A stretch of DNA of 64,000 nucleotides from Hyphomicrobiales bacterium (GTDB lineage Bacteria; Pseudomonadota; Alphaproteobacteria; Rhizobiales; Beijerinckiaceae): positions 1 through 64,000 of the forward strand of contig JAGWTW010000005.1 of NCBI GenBank assembly GCA_028868735.1. The letters run 5' to 3'. Under the pieces are notes generated by a model. The model saw only the letters and a program-made list of their open reading frames with translations. It was not told where the DNA came from and did not search any database. This document shows, piece by piece, positions 18,156 to 26,937 of this stretch. Every line of letters begins with the position of its first letter. The first letter of the stretch is position 1. The position numbers were made by a program, and so were the translations under genes.

Positions 18156-18449
18156 ATGATCGACCCGATCTTTTCCATTACGCCGGCTCAGTCGGCCGCG
18201 GCGGCCGCGACCGAAGCCTCCGACGGCGACGGGGCCGATTTCTCATCGTTGATTTCGGGGGTCGTTGCGGACGTTTCCAATTCTCTCGGTGCGGCGGAGC
18301 GTCATTCGATCGAGGCGCTGCAAGGAAAGGGCGACGCGCGGCAGGTCGTCGATTCGATCATGCATGCCGAGCAGAGCCTTCAGACGGCGCTCGCGATCAG
18401 GGACAAACTCGTGTCCGCGTTCCAGGAAATTACCCGAATGACAATCTAG
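18156..18449 (+). CDS. fliE: Flagellar hook-basal body protein FliE
   Basis: 97 residues. C-terminal FliE signature: AAERHSIEALQGKGDARQVVDSIMHAEQSLQTALAIRDKLVSAFQEITRMTI-type helix, including the conserved V..IM.AE.SLQ.A..IRDKLV pattern and the RM.I end. FliE links the MS ring to the rod. Lies between flgC and flgG. Confidence 0.95.
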   Translation: MIDPIFSITPAQSAAAAATEASDGDGADFSSLISGVVADVSNSLGAAERHSIEALQGKGDARQVVDSIMHAEQSLQTALAIRDKLVSAFQEITRMTI

Positions 18450-18458
18450 GATGCGTAG

Positions 18459-19247
18459 ATGAGAGCTTTGGATATCGCCGCAACGGGGATGAGCGCGCAG
18501 CAGCTCAACGTCGAGGTCATCGCCAACAATATCGCGAATATCAACACGACGGCGTTCAAGCGCGCGCGCGCGGAATTCACCGATCTGCTCTACCAGACCG
18601 AGCGATTGCAGGGCGTTTCGAGCCGCGGCCGCGACGCGACGATCCCGGAAGGCGCCCAGATCGGCCTCGGCGTTCGCACCGCCGCGATCAGAAACCTCAA
18701 CATACAGGGCGCGCTGACCAATACGGGAAACAGTCTCGATCTGGCGATCAGCGGCAAGGGCTGGTTCCAGGTCGTCGGCGCGGACGGACAAACCGTCTAC
18801 ACGCGCGATGGCGCCTTCAGCACCAATGCGACCGGACAGATCGTGACGGCGGACGGTTATACCGTCGTCCCGGCGATGCAGGTTCCCAACAATACGATCA
18901 GCGTGAATGTGAGCCAGTCCGGTCTCGTCACCGCTTCCGTCGCTGGACAGACCTCGCCGCAGCAGATCGGCCAGCTGACGCTCGCCAATTTTCCGAACGA
19001 GGCCGGGCTCGAGGCGCTGGGAAACAACCTCTTTCGCGAGACGGCAGCCTCCGGACAGCCGGCGACAGGCGCGCCGGCCGATACCGGCTTCGGCGTCGTC
19101 AACCAGGGATATCTCGAGGCCTCCAATGTGGATCCGGTCAAGGAAATCACCGATCTCATTTCCGCTCAGCGCGCCTATGAGATGAATTCCAAGATCATCC
19201 AGGCGGCGGACGACATGTCGAGCGTCATCACGAAGAATATCAGATGA
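18459..19247 (+). CDS. flgG: Flagellar distal rod protein FlgG
   Basis: 262 residues, full length. Begins [24 protein letters not shown], followed by [16 protein letters not shown] (a FlgG hallmark) and the [16 protein letters not shown] and TRDGAF blocks. Ends with the C-terminal [23 protein letters not shown] helix. Forms the distal rod that passes through the P and L rings. Its stop overlaps the start of flgA (ATGA). Confidence 0.98.
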   Translation: MRALDIAATGMSAQQLNVEVIANNIANINTTAFKRARAEFTDLLYQTERLQGVSSRGRDATIPEGAQIGLGVRTAAIRNLNIQGALTNTGNSLDLAISGKGWFQVVGADGQTVYTRDGAFSTNATGQIVTADGYTVVPAMQVPNNTISVNVSQSGLVTASVAGQTSPQQIGQLTLANFPNEAGLEALGNNLFRETAASGQPATGAPADTGFGVVNQGYLEASNVDPVKEITDLISAQRAYEMNSKIIQAADDMSSVITKNIR

Positions 19248-19699
19248 GGATCATGCGTCTCAGCGCAATCACGCTCGCGCTCGTCGGCGCCGCAACGATG
19301 GATGCGTCCAGTGTTGCAGCGCGCGGTCGCGTCCTCGTTCCCGTGGCGACAATCTATCCAGGCGAAGTGGTCCGGCCCGATCAACTTCGCGAGGCGGATA
19401 GCGCCGGCGACGGCGACGCCTACGTGTCCTCGCTCGACGACATTAAAGGGAAAGTCGCGCGAAGGACGCTGCTGGCGGGAAAGCCGATCCAGCGGGGTTG
19501 GACGGACGCTCCGATCGATGTCGCGAACGGAGCTGCCGTGACGCTCGTCTACGAGCAACCCGGCCTCGTCATCCGAACGGTCGGCCAGGCGCTGCAATCG
19601 GGCAGGGTCGGAGACAGTATCCGCGCTCGAAATTCCGACAGCGGCCTCGTCGTGCTGGGGATCGTGCGGGCAGACCTGTCTATCTGGATCGCCCGGTGA
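19244..19699 (+). CDS. flgA: Flagellar P-ring assembly chaperone FlgA
   Basis: 151 residues. An N-terminal signal peptide ([20 protein letters not shown]) is followed by an SAF-type domain with [17 protein letters not shown] and the late block [25 protein letters not shown] typical of FlgA. It is shorter than enterobacterial FlgA, as usual in rhizobia. Works in the periplasm to help FlgI polymerise. Overlaps flgG and flgI. Confidence 0.93.
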   Translation: MRIMRLSAITLALVGAATMDASSVAARGRVLVPVATIYPGEVVRPDQLREADSAGDGDAYVSSLDDIKGKVARRTLLAGKPIQRGWTDAPIDVANGAAVTLVYEQPGLVIRTVGQALQSGRVGDSIRARNSDSGLVVLGIVRADLSIWIAR

Positions 19700-20796
19700 C
19701 GCGGCGGTTGATCGTTTGCCTTGTCGCGATGATGCAGGGCGCCGTCGCCAGCGCCGCAGTGCGCATCAAGGACGTAACCAGCATTCGCGGCATGCGCGAA
19801 AATCAATTGATCGGGTACGGACTCGTCGTCGGCCTCCAGGGGTCGGGAGACACATTGCGCAATACGGCGTTCACGGAGCAGGCGCTTCAATCGATGCTCG
19901 ATCGCATGGGCGTCGCCGTAAAGTCCGGCGTCATGCGCACGCGCAACGTGGCCGCTGTGATGGTCACCGCGGAGGCGCCGCCATTCACGAGCGTCGGCTC
20001 GCGAATCGACGTCACTGTCTCTTCGCTGGGCGACGCCAATTCCCTCATGGGCGGCACATTGATCATGACGCCGCTCGCCGGGCCGAACGGGGCGACCTAC
20101 GCCTCGGCGCAAGGGCCCGTTTCGGTCACTGGCTTCGCGGAGAATGGACGTTCGGCCAGCGCCGTGCAGGGCGTACCGACCGCGGGCCGGATCGTCGACG
20201 GCGCAATGATCGAACGAAAATTGCCGGAACCGATCGTCTCGGCGGATGCGATCGAACTTGAGTTGCGAAATGCGGATTTCCGCACCGCCGTGCGAATCGT
20301 CGACGCAATCAACAGGTTTGCCGAACAGAGATATCGAAGCCGCGCCGCAGCCGAGAGCGATAGCCGCGCGGTTCTCGTGCGCTGCCCGCGCTCCGTCGGC
20401 GCGACACGGTTTCTCGCCGAAATCGGCGATCTTCTCATCGAGCCGGACGCGCCGGCGAAAATCGTGCTGGACGCCCGCTCGGGAACGATCGTCATCGGAG
20501 CCGACGTGCAGATTTCGACGGTCGCCGTCACGCACGGAACGCTGTCGGTTCGAATCTCCGAGACGCCCAACGTCTCGCAACCCGAACCGCTATCGGGCGG
20601 AAAGACCGTCGTTACCTCCAATACGAAAATCGAGGCCGCCCAAGATGGCGGCCAGCTCCAGCTGATGTCGGGCGCGAATTTGCGCGATCTGGTGCGGGGC
20701 CTGAACAGGATCGGCGTGAAGCCGGCGGGCATCATCTCCATTTTGCAAGCGATCAAATCCGCAGGCGCATTGCAGGCGGAAATCGTCGTCCAATGA
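19696..20796 (+). CDS. flgI: Flagellar P-ring protein FlgI
   Basis: 366 residues from the GTG at 19696, which overlaps the flgA stop (GTGA); this gives a normal signal peptide (LIVCLVAMMQGAVASA) followed by the conserved RIKDVTSIRGMRENQLIGYGLVVGL. Later P-ring motifs include GDANSLMGGTLIMTPL and the C-terminal LVRGLNRIGVKPAGIISILQAIKSAGALQAE. It builds the ring around the rod in the peptidoglycan layer. Its stop overlaps the motE start. Confidence 0.97.
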   Translation: MTRRLIVCLVAMMQGAVASAAVRIKDVTSIRGMRENQLIGYGLVVGLQGSGDTLRNTAFTEQALQSMLDRMGVAVKSGVMRTRNVAAVMVTAEAPPFTSVGSRIDVTVSSLGDANSLMGGTLIMTPLAGPNGATYASAQGPVSVTGFAENGRSASAVQGVPTAGRIVDGAMIERKLPEPIVSADAIELELRNADFRTAVRIVDAINRFAEQRYRSRAAAESDSRAVLVRCPRSVGATRFLAEIGDLLIEPDAPAKIVLDARSGTIVIGADVQISTVAVTHGTLSVRISETPNVSQPEPLSGGKTVVTSNTKIEAAQDGGQLQLMSGANLRDLVRGLNRIGVKPAGIISILQAIKSAGALQAEIVVQ

Positions 20797-21698
20797 CCGG
20801 CAAGTTCGAAGCAAGCCGGCGATGCGACGCTGCGGGAATGTTCTGGTCCGTTTGCGCGCTTCGCCGCGCGCTCCGCCGCTCGGTCATACTCATTATCCCG
20901 GCGTGCCTCCTTGTCGCGTCACTATCGGGGCGCGGCGCCGTTGCACAGACGGGGACCGTCGCTGCGCGGGAGACGGGCGTCGCAACAGCCGGCGCCGGAG
21001 CGGCCAAATCGAGGAGCGCGCCGCTGCAACTCGGTATTCATGCTGCGGGGCAGGGCGCGCTGGTCAAACGTGCGTCTGTTGCAAAAAAGGCCGGGTTGAA
21101 GGGCAGCCTTCGCTCCGCCCGCGTTGTCGCGCACAGTCGGAGCAAAAGCGCAGCCCGGGCGGCGGCGGCCAACACTTCGTCTCCGATCGCGGGGCCGGGA
21201 GTCGCGAAAGCGCAAATGGCGCCTGCGATGGACCCCGGTAAACCGGAGCAGCCTTCCGCGAGCGGCGGCGCGCGTTCGCCGGACGACCTTGCGAACGTCG
21301 TAAAGACCTTTTGCGCGGTCAACGGACCGGCGGCGGTCGAAGCGCGGATAGCGTGGCAGAGCGCCGACCTGAAAGAGCTCGAAGCGCGCCTTGCGACAAA
21401 GAAGGAGGAGCTGGCGCGACAGATCGAGGATCTGCGTCAATGGATCGACAAGCGAAACGGTCTCCTCGCAAAAGCCTCGGATGAGGTCGTCGCGATCTAC
21501 GCGCGGCTGAAATCGGACGCCGCCGCGCAGCAATTGTCCGCGATGCCCGAGGACGTGGCGGTCGGGATCATCTCCAGGCTTTCGCCAAAGAACGCCGGCG
21601 CCATATTCGACGAGATGGCGCCGGAGAAAGCTGCGCGGCTGGCCGCGGTTCTATCGACGCCGGCGCCGCCGCCGAAGAAAAGCGATGCAGGTTCATGA
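20793..21698 (+). CDS. motE: MotE-like periplasmic motility protein
   Basis: 301 residues. An N-terminal hydrophobic segment (about 28-52) ends in AVAQ, probably a signal peptide or anchor. A long alanine/serine-rich linker follows, then a coiled coil (about 185-232: LKELEARLATKKEELARQIEDL) and a C-terminal MgtE-N-like fold (LSAMPEDVAVGIISRLSPKNAGAIFDEMAPEKAARL). In Sinorhizobium, MotE occupies this place between flgI and flgH and is the periplasmic chaperone of MotC. The presence of motC at 27922 supports this call. Overlaps flgI and flgH. Confidence 0.82.
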   Translation: MTGKFEASRRCDAAGMFWSVCALRRALRRSVILIIPACLLVASLSGRGAVAQTGTVAARETGVATAGAGAAKSRSAPLQLGIHAAGQGALVKRASVAKKAGLKGSLRSARVVAHSRSKSAARAAAANTSSPIAGPGVAKAQMAPAMDPGKPEQPSASGGARSPDDLANVVKTFCAVNGPAAVEARIAWQSADLKELEARLATKKEELARQIEDLRQWIDKRNGLLAKASDEVVAIYARLKSDAAAQQLSAMPEDVAVGIISRLSPKNAGAIFDEMAPEKAARLAAVLSTPAPPPKKSDAGS

Positions 21699-22396
21699 GA
21701 AGGCGCCTGGCCCTTGTTCTGGCTTGCGCGTTGGGCGGCTGTGCGGCGGACGTTCGAGATATCGGCCGCGCGCCTCATTTCACGGCTATAGGGTCGGGGC
21801 TTGCGGCGGATGCGCAACTTCCGCCGACGTTCGACGCACGCCCGTCGTCGCCGCCGCACACGTATTCGATGTGGAACGAGCGGGGAGGCGACCTGTTCAA
21901 AGACGCGCGCGCCGCGTCGGTCGGAGACCTCATAACCATCGTCATTTCGATCGACGACAAGGCGAGCATCGGCAATGCGACGTCGCGCGAGCGCGACGCA
22001 ACCTTCACCAATGCGTTCGATGCGGCGATCACGTCGCCCTATGCATCGGGCAAGGGGTCCGCCTCCGCAGACGCCAACACCAGATCGATTTCGAAAGGCA
22101 CAGGCACGATCGACAGATCAGAGAAGATTCAATTGTCTGTCGCCGCCGTTGTGACGGAAGTCCTGCCGAACGGAAATCTCATGATCAGCGGCTCGCAGGA
22201 AGTCCGCGTGAATTTCGAGTTGCGCGAACTGACGGTCGCGGGAATCGTTCGTCCGCGCGATGTGAGCCGCGACAATACGATCGGCTACGACAAGATTGCC
22301 GAAGCGCGAATCTCGTATGGCGGCAGAGGACGCATCACGGAGGTGCAGCAGCCTGCTCTCGTTCATCAGGTTATCGATCTCTTGAAACCATTCTAG
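21695..22396 (+). CDS. flgH: Flagellar L-ring protein FlgH
   Basis: 233 residues. Lipoprotein signal peptide MRRRLALVLACALGGC with the lipidated cysteine at 16. Contains the FlgH blocks SLWNERGGDLF-like (SMWNERGGDLFKDARA), VGDLITIVISIDDKA and the C-terminal VRPRDVSRDNTIGYDKIAEARISYGGRG. Forms the outer-membrane ring of the basal body. ATGA overlap with motE; fliL follows. Confidence 0.96.
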   Translation: MRRRLALVLACALGGCAADVRDIGRAPHFTAIGSGLAADAQLPPTFDARPSSPPHTYSMWNERGGDLFKDARAASVGDLITIVISIDDKASIGNATSRERDATFTNAFDAAITSPYASGKGSASADANTRSISKGTGTIDRSEKIQLSVAAVVTEVLPNGNLMISGSQEVRVNFELRELTVAGIVRPRDVSRDNTIGYDKIAEARISYGGRGRITEVQQPALVHQVIDLLKPF

Positions 22397-22405
22397 GACG
22401 CGAAG

Positions 22406-22855
22406 TTGAAGGCGGGGCTCCTTCTGACGGTAGCAGGCGTCGGGCTTATGTCCGGCTCGCTCGGCGCAGCCTATGGCCTTTACATGTCGCGGTCGCTCGG
22501 CGCGCCGACGTCGCCCGCAACGGAAGTTCACGCCGCCGCGGTCCCAACAGGCGTCAAGGCCGCCACGCCCGTGCGCGAACTGAAACCGATCGTCGTCAAT
22601 CTCGCACAGCCGCAGAACGCATGGGTGCGGCTCGAGGCGAGCCTGGTCTTCGATCCCGCGGCTGCGCCGCCATCCGACGTCGTCGTTCCGCAGATCGAGG
22701 GGGATTTCGCCGCGTTCCTTCGGACGTTGAGCGCGCATCAGCTCGAAGGCGCGGCAGGCCTGCAGATGTTGCGCCAGGAGCTCGAAGAGCGCGCCCAGAC
22801 GCGAAGCAAGGGCAGCGTACGCTCGGTCATCATCCAGACTCTCGTCATTCAGTAG
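22406..22855 (+). CDS. fliL: Flagellar basal body-associated protein FliL
   Basis: 149 residues from a TTG at 22406; no ATG is available between the flgH stop and the membrane anchor. One N-terminal membrane segment (about 4-25), then a periplasmic domain with the FliL-type strand LKPIVVNLAQPQNAWVRLEASLVF and the ending RGSVRSVIIQTLVIQ-like stretch. FliL stabilises stators near the basal body. It lies between flgH and fliP, the standard rhizobial order. Confidence 0.85.
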   Translation: MKAGLLLTVAGVGLMSGSLGAAYGLYMSRSLGAPTSPATEVHAAAVPTGVKAATPVRELKPIVVNLAQPQNAWVRLEASLVFDPAAAPPSDVVVPQIEGDFAAFLRTLSAHQLEGAAGLQMLRQELEERAQTRSKGSVRSVIIQTLVIQ

Positions 22856-22864
22856 GATCAACTC

Positions 22865-23593
22865 ATGAGCGCGAACCTGCCGATGCTGGCTCTGATCGCC
22901 GACGCCGGGGGTCAGTCCGTCGCGACAGATATTCAGAGCGCGATCGCAGGCGCGTCGTCGTCGGGACGGATCGTCCAGATGGTCGCGTTGCTGTCGGTTT
23001 TGTCGATCGCGCCGAGCATCCTGATCATGACGACGAGCTTCACGCGCGTGATCGTGGCCCTGTCGTTCCTGCGCTCGGGGCTCGGAATGCAAAGCACGCC
23101 GGCCAACCTCTTGATGACGAGCCTCGCCCTGTTCATGACCTATTTCATCATGGCGCCGACGTTCGAGCGGGCCTGGACGGACGGCGTCGCGCCGCTCGTC
23201 GAAAGCAGGATTACCGATAGGGAAGCAATCGACAGAATCGTCCAGCCGTTTCGCGCGTTCATGAGCAGGAACGTGCGAGACAAGGATCTCTTGCTGTTCG
23301 AACAGCTTGCATCGAAATCGCAGGAGACTGCAGCGGCCGACACGGTCGAGCTCAGGATCCTCGTGCCGGCGTTCATGATTTCCGAATTGCGTCGCGGGTT
23401 CGAGATCGGGTTCATGATCGCGTTGCCGTTTCTGGTGATCGATCTTGTCGTCGCGACAATCACGATGTCGATGGGAATGATGATGCTGCCGCCATCCGTC
23501 ATCGCGCTTCCCGTAAAGGTTTTGTTTTTCGTACTGATCGATGGCTGGAGCCTTCTTGTCGGAAGTATCGTTAGGTCATATGGCGCGAGTTAG
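22865..23593 (+). CDS. fliP: Flagellar export gate protein FliP
   Basis: 242 residues with an N-terminal signal-like region, then FliP motifs: APSILIMTTSFTRVIVALSFLR, the TYFIMAPTFERAW helix and LRRGFEIGFMIALPFLVIDLVVATITMSMGMMMLPP. Core of the export gate together with FliQ and FliR. Last gene of the flgB-fliP series. A 148-base gap follows before flagellin. Confidence 0.97.
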   Translation: MSANLPMLALIADAGGQSVATDIQSAIAGASSSGRIVQMVALLSVLSIAPSILIMTTSFTRVIVALSFLRSGLGMQSTPANLLMTSLALFMTYFIMAPTFERAWTDGVAPLVESRITDREAIDRIVQPFRAFMSRNVRDKDLLLFEQLASKSQETAAADTVELRILVPAFMISELRRGFEIGFMIALPFLVIDLVVATITMSMGMMMLPPSVIALPVKVLFFVLIDGWSLLVGSIVRSYGAS

Positions 23594-23741
23594 CGTTTGA
23601 GTAATGTCTCCAACATAGTCTGCGTTTAACGACGGGTTGGGCGAGCGATGATGTGTCGGGCCCAAAGGCATGAAGCCGCCCCAATCGAGCCGGTCTCCGG
23701 CATGTCCCGAAATCATCGAAAGCAGTCAAAAGGGACAATGC
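23594..23741 (+). promoter_or_regulatory. Flagellin leader and promoter region
   Basis: 148 bases between fliP and flagellin, with no gene. It must carry the flagellin promoter and 5' leader. No clean sigma-54 or sigma-28 consensus is visible. The ribosome site AAAAGGGA lies at 23728-23735. In Caulobacter the FlbT protein acts on the flagellin mRNA leader, and flbT and flaF are encoded at 35467-36229, so this leader is the expected target by analogy. Confidence 0.5.
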
Positions 23742-24641
23742 ATGTCTTCTATCCTCACGAACGCGTCGGCGATCACCGCCCTCCAGAACCTCGCCAATAC
23801 GCAGAAGATGCTTCAGCAGACGCAGAACGAAATCTCGACCGGCCTGAAGGTGTCGAGCGCTGCGGACAACGCCAGCTATTGGTCGATCGCGACGACGATG
23901 AAGTCGGATCAGGGCGCGCTGTCGGCGATCTCGACCTCGCTCGGCACCAGCTCCGCGATGCTCAATAACGCGAATTCGGCGATTACGAGCACGATCAGCG
24001 TGATGAACCAGATCAAGGACGATCTGGTGTCCGCCACGCAGCCGGGCGCCGACCTCAACAAGATCGGCACCGATATCACGCAGGCCGAATCGCAGCTGAA
24101 ATCGATCGTGCAAGGCGCCGGCTTCGACGGTCTGAACATGCTCGACGGCTCAAATTCGACGTTGAATCTGTCTGCATCGTTCGAGCGCAGCGCGACGGGC
24201 GCGACTTCGGTCGGAACGATCGCCGTCTCGACGCAGGCTTTGATCGGACTCGCCACCGGCACCACCGGCACGGGAATTCTCGAAGGCGGAACCGGCTCGG
24301 CTACCGGAACCGGAACTGATTTCACGAGCACAACGATCACGTCGGCGACCACGAGCGCGCAGCTTACGACCATGATCTCCGACGCAGACAATACGTTCGC
24401 CAACCTGCAGACTTATGCGTCGAATCTCGGATCGACACAGACACGCGTCGGCTTGCAGCAGACGTTCATTTCGAATCTGTCCGATGCAATGTCGAACGGC
24501 GTAAGCTCGTTGGTGGACGCCGACATGAACAAGGCGTCGACCAAGCTGCAGGCGCTGCAGACGCAGCAGCAGCTCGGCGTTCAGTCTCTGTCGATCGCCA
24601 ATCAGAACACGCAGCTCATCCTCAAGCTGTTCGGCGGCTAG
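23742..24641 (+). CDS. fla: Flagellin
   Basis: 299 residues from the ATG at 23742 with a strong ribosome site. It has conserved N-terminal (MSSILTNASAITALQNLANT ... EISTGLKVSSAADNASYWSIATTMKSD) and C-terminal (TRVGLQQTFISNLSDAMSNGVSSLVDADMNKASTKLQALQTQQQLGVQSLSIANQ) D0/D1 domains. A short, glycine/threonine-rich middle stretch (about 165-210) replaces the large D2/D3 domains. This compact form is typical of Hyphomicrobiales. It is the only flagellin gene in the window. Confidence 0.97.
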   Translation: MSSILTNASAITALQNLANTQKMLQQTQNEISTGLKVSSAADNASYWSIATTMKSDQGALSAISTSLGTSSAMLNNANSAITSTISVMNQIKDDLVSATQPGADLNKIGTDITQAESQLKSIVQGAGFDGLNMLDGSNSTLNLSASFERSATGATSVGTIAVSTQALIGLATGTTGTGILEGGTGSATGTGTDFTSTTITSATTSAQLTTMISDADNTFANLQTYASNLGSTQTRVGLQQTFISNLSDAMSNGVSSLVDADMNKASTKLQALQTQQQLGVQSLSIANQNTQLILKLFGG

Positions 24642-24734
24642 AACGCCCGACGGCGTCGCGACGGCGGGCGCTGTCGCGACGTTCGTTGCAATTCTCACGC
24701 AAGCTTCGACACTCAAAGTGATGAAAGGACAATC

Positions 24735-24788
24735 ATGGCGCTGATATGCCTTTCATCGAAGAAGCAAAGAAGGCGGTCGGCGGCATAG
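24735..24788 (+). other. Possible 17-codon leader ORF overlapping the fliF start
   Basis: ATG at 24735 lies 5 bases after the ribosome site AAAGGA (24724-24729) and opens a 17-codon frame that ends inside fliF. The fliF ATG (24746) is in another frame and 16 bases from that same ribosome site. The short frame may capture ribosomes and couple or dampen fliF translation. It could also be chance; its coding potential is not shown. Confidence 0.3.
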
Positions 24789-26350
24789 CTGCGCTCGGCG
24801 CGCGACGGATTCTCGTATTCGTCGGAGCGGGACTGTTTCTTGCTTCCGCGATCCTAGGCGCGGCGTATTATCTCAACCGGCCCCAGTTCGAAACGCTGTA
24901 TGCCGGGCTCGACGCCCAGGACAGCAATCGAATAGCAGCGGCGCTCCACGAACTCAACATCAATTTCGACACGAGCACGGATGGCGGCGTCATCTATGTC
25001 GAGAACGGCGCCGGCGCCAAAACCCGCATGGTGCTGGCGGAGCGTGGGTTGCCGAAGGCGAGTTCGGCAGGCTACGAGCTGTTCGACAAGTTGGGGTCGC
25101 TCGGCCTCACGTCGTTCATGCAGGAAATCACGAAAAATCGCGCGATCGAGGGCGAGTTGACGCGAAGCATTCTGACCCTCGAGGGCGTGAGAACCGCCCG
25201 CGTGCATCTCGCCGCCGTCGAAGATGGATTGCTGCGAAATAGAAGACAAGCTCCGTCGGCCTCGGTCGTCATCGCGCTTTCCGGCGGCGACGATCCGACG
25301 ATTGCGCGCGCAATACGGCACCTGGTGGCGGCTGCTGTGCCCGGCATGACTACAGAAGCCGTCACCGTCGTGTCCGCGGACGGCTCCGTCATGACGTCGG
25401 GCGGCGAGGAGAGCGCCTTCGGAGCCGCCAATTCTGCTGGAGTCGAGAAGTCGGTGTCCGACAGCTTGCAGGCGAATATCAGGCGGACTTTGACGCCTAT
25501 GCTTGGCGTACACCATTTCAATGTGAGCGTCGTGGCGCGAATTAATACGGATGTGCGTCAGACGAACGAGACGATTTACAATCCGGACGGAAAGGTCGAA
25601 CGGTCCGTTCGCATCGTCAAAGAAAATCAGGCGTCGCAGAACGCGACGTCACAACAAGCGACTTCGGTCGAGCGGAATATTCCGTCCGATCGCGTGGGCG
25701 GTGAAGGTAAATCGTCGAAGGAGGACAATCAGAAGAAGGAGGAGACGACGAATTATGAAGTGTCGTCGAAATCCACGGCGACCAAATCCGGCGGATACGC
25801 GATCGAGAAAATGTCCGTAGCGATCGTCGTTGATCATGCGGCGCTCACCGGAAGCGACGGGAAGCAAATCGATGAATCCGCCCGTTCGAAGAAACTGAAG
25901 GAAATCGAAGAAATTGCCGCCCTTGCGGCCGGCTTCTCGAAGGAGCGCGGCGATCAGATCAAGGTTGTCGCCTCCGATTTCGTAGCGATCGATGAGCCGC
26001 AGGCAAACTCGGGGGTCGGATTCGTCGAGCTAATTGCGCGTCAGGCCGGATCAATTTTCAATGGGCTCGCCCTGATCGCCGTTGCAGGCCTGGTCACTCT
26101 CTTCGGGTTCAGGCCGGTCGCAAATCAGTTGATCGCGCGGTCGTTGGAGACCCGCGTCCTCGAGGAAACAGGCCATACGCAATCCGCGCTCGAGGCCCCG
26201 AAGCCTGCGCAAGACGTCGAGATGGAGCCTGCGCCGGCTCTGGGGGGCCGTCGGCTCGGGCAAAAGCGGCTGGAACATATTGTAGAGCAAGACGAAGCCC
26301 AGGTCGCCGCGATCATCAAGCAATGGGTTCGTGATGGAGAAGGCGGGTGA
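24746..26350 (+). CDS. fliF: Flagellar MS-ring protein FliF
   Basis: 534 residues. Two membrane segments (about 22-46 and 433-455) frame a large periplasmic domain with YAGLDAQDSNRIAAALHELNI, FDKLGSLGLTSFMQEITKNRAIEGELTRSI and VRTARVHLA, all FliF/SctJ hallmarks. The cytoplasmic tail that binds FliG is at the C terminus. It is the foundation of the basal body. No in-frame alternative start exists between the upstream stop at 24722 and the chosen ATG. The stop overlaps the start of fliH. Confidence 0.96.
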   Translation: MPFIEEAKKAVGGIAALGARRILVFVGAGLFLASAILGAAYYLNRPQFETLYAGLDAQDSNRIAAALHELNINFDTSTDGGVIYVENGAGAKTRMVLAERGLPKASSAGYELFDKLGSLGLTSFMQEITKNRAIEGELTRSILTLEGVRTARVHLAAVEDGLLRNRRQAPSASVVIALSGGDDPTIARAIRHLVAAAVPGMTTEAVTVVSADGSVMTSGGEESAFGAANSAGVEKSVSDSLQANIRRTLTPMLGVHHFNVSVVARINTDVRQTNETIYNPDGKVERSVRIVKENQASQNATSQQATSVERNIPSDRVGGEGKSSKEDNQKKEETTNYEVSSKSTATKSGGYAIEKMSVAIVVDHAALTGSDGKQIDESARSKKLKEIEEIAALAAGFSKERGDQIKVVASDFVAIDEPQANSGVGFVELIARQAGSIFNGLALIAVAGLVTLFGFRPVANQLIARSLETRVLEETGHTQSALEAPKPAQDVEMEPAPALGGRRLGQKRLEHIVEQDEAQVAAIIKQWVRDGEGG

Positions 26351-26937
26351 TGTCGACGACGTTGATGCGCCACTTGCCGGTCATCTCTGTCAGGACCGAG
26401 GCGAGCTGCGGCGCGCCGGAACCGACGCTCGATGCGCTTTTGGCGCAGGCGCGCGAAGAGGGGGAAAAGCGTGGAGACGCGCTCGCTCGGCAGGCCTGCG
26501 AGGCCCAAATGGAGGCCTTGCGACAATCGCTCGAAGACGGGTTCGAACTGGAACGCGCGGATTGGAACGAAAAACGCCATGACCAATTGCGCGCGATGGT
26601 CGATGACGGGCTGGTCGCAATGTACAGGGCGCTGTCTGCAAAGTTGGCCGAGCTTGCGACGCCGGTTCTTCTGTCCGCCGAGCGCGATCGCGATCTGAGC
26701 GCATTCATCGCAACGGTGCGGTCTGTCGTAGAGGAGAACGAGGCGCTGCACTTGACGCTCTCCGGCTATGGGGCGGACGTCGCCGCCGTCGCTGCGGCGT
26801 TTGGCGACAGAGGCGTTTCGACGAGCGCCGAGCCGGCGGGCGCCGCGTATGTCGAAGCGCGTATTGGTCAAAGCGCGGCGCGCGTCGATCTGGATGCGCT
26901 GCCCGATCTCATTGCGGCCATGTCTCATGAAAAATGA
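26350..26937 (+). CDS. fliH: FliH-like flagellar export regulator
   Basis: 195 residues from the ATG at 26350, which overlaps the fliF stop by TGATG (a GTG one codon earlier is also possible). Helical, glutamate/arginine-rich N-terminal half (LDALLAQAREEGEKRGDALARQACEAQMEALRQ), then a globular C-terminal part ending ARIGQSAARVDLDALPDLIAAM. Pattern and position match FliH, which tethers the FliI ATPase. Its end overlaps the motB start by 11 bases. Confidence 0.8.
   Translation: MSTTLMRHLPVISVRTEASCGAPEPTLDALLAQAREEGEKRGDALARQACEAQMEALRQSLEDGFELERADWNEKRHDQLRAMVDDGLVAMYRALSAKLAELATPVLLSAERDRDLSAFIATVRSVVEENEALHLTLSGYGADVAAVAAAFGDRGVSTSAEPAGAAYVEARIGQSAARVDLDALPDLIAAMSHEK

Noticed and set aside
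23579-23600. Possible sigma-54 promoter (TGGCGCG ... GC) upstream of flagellin
   Set aside because: The GG-to-GC spacing is one base short and the TTGC element is missing; it also lies partly within the end of fliP.
24642-24690. Inverted-repeat-rich segment after flagellin as a terminator
   Set aside because: Several short overlapping GC repeats but no single strong stem and no T tract.
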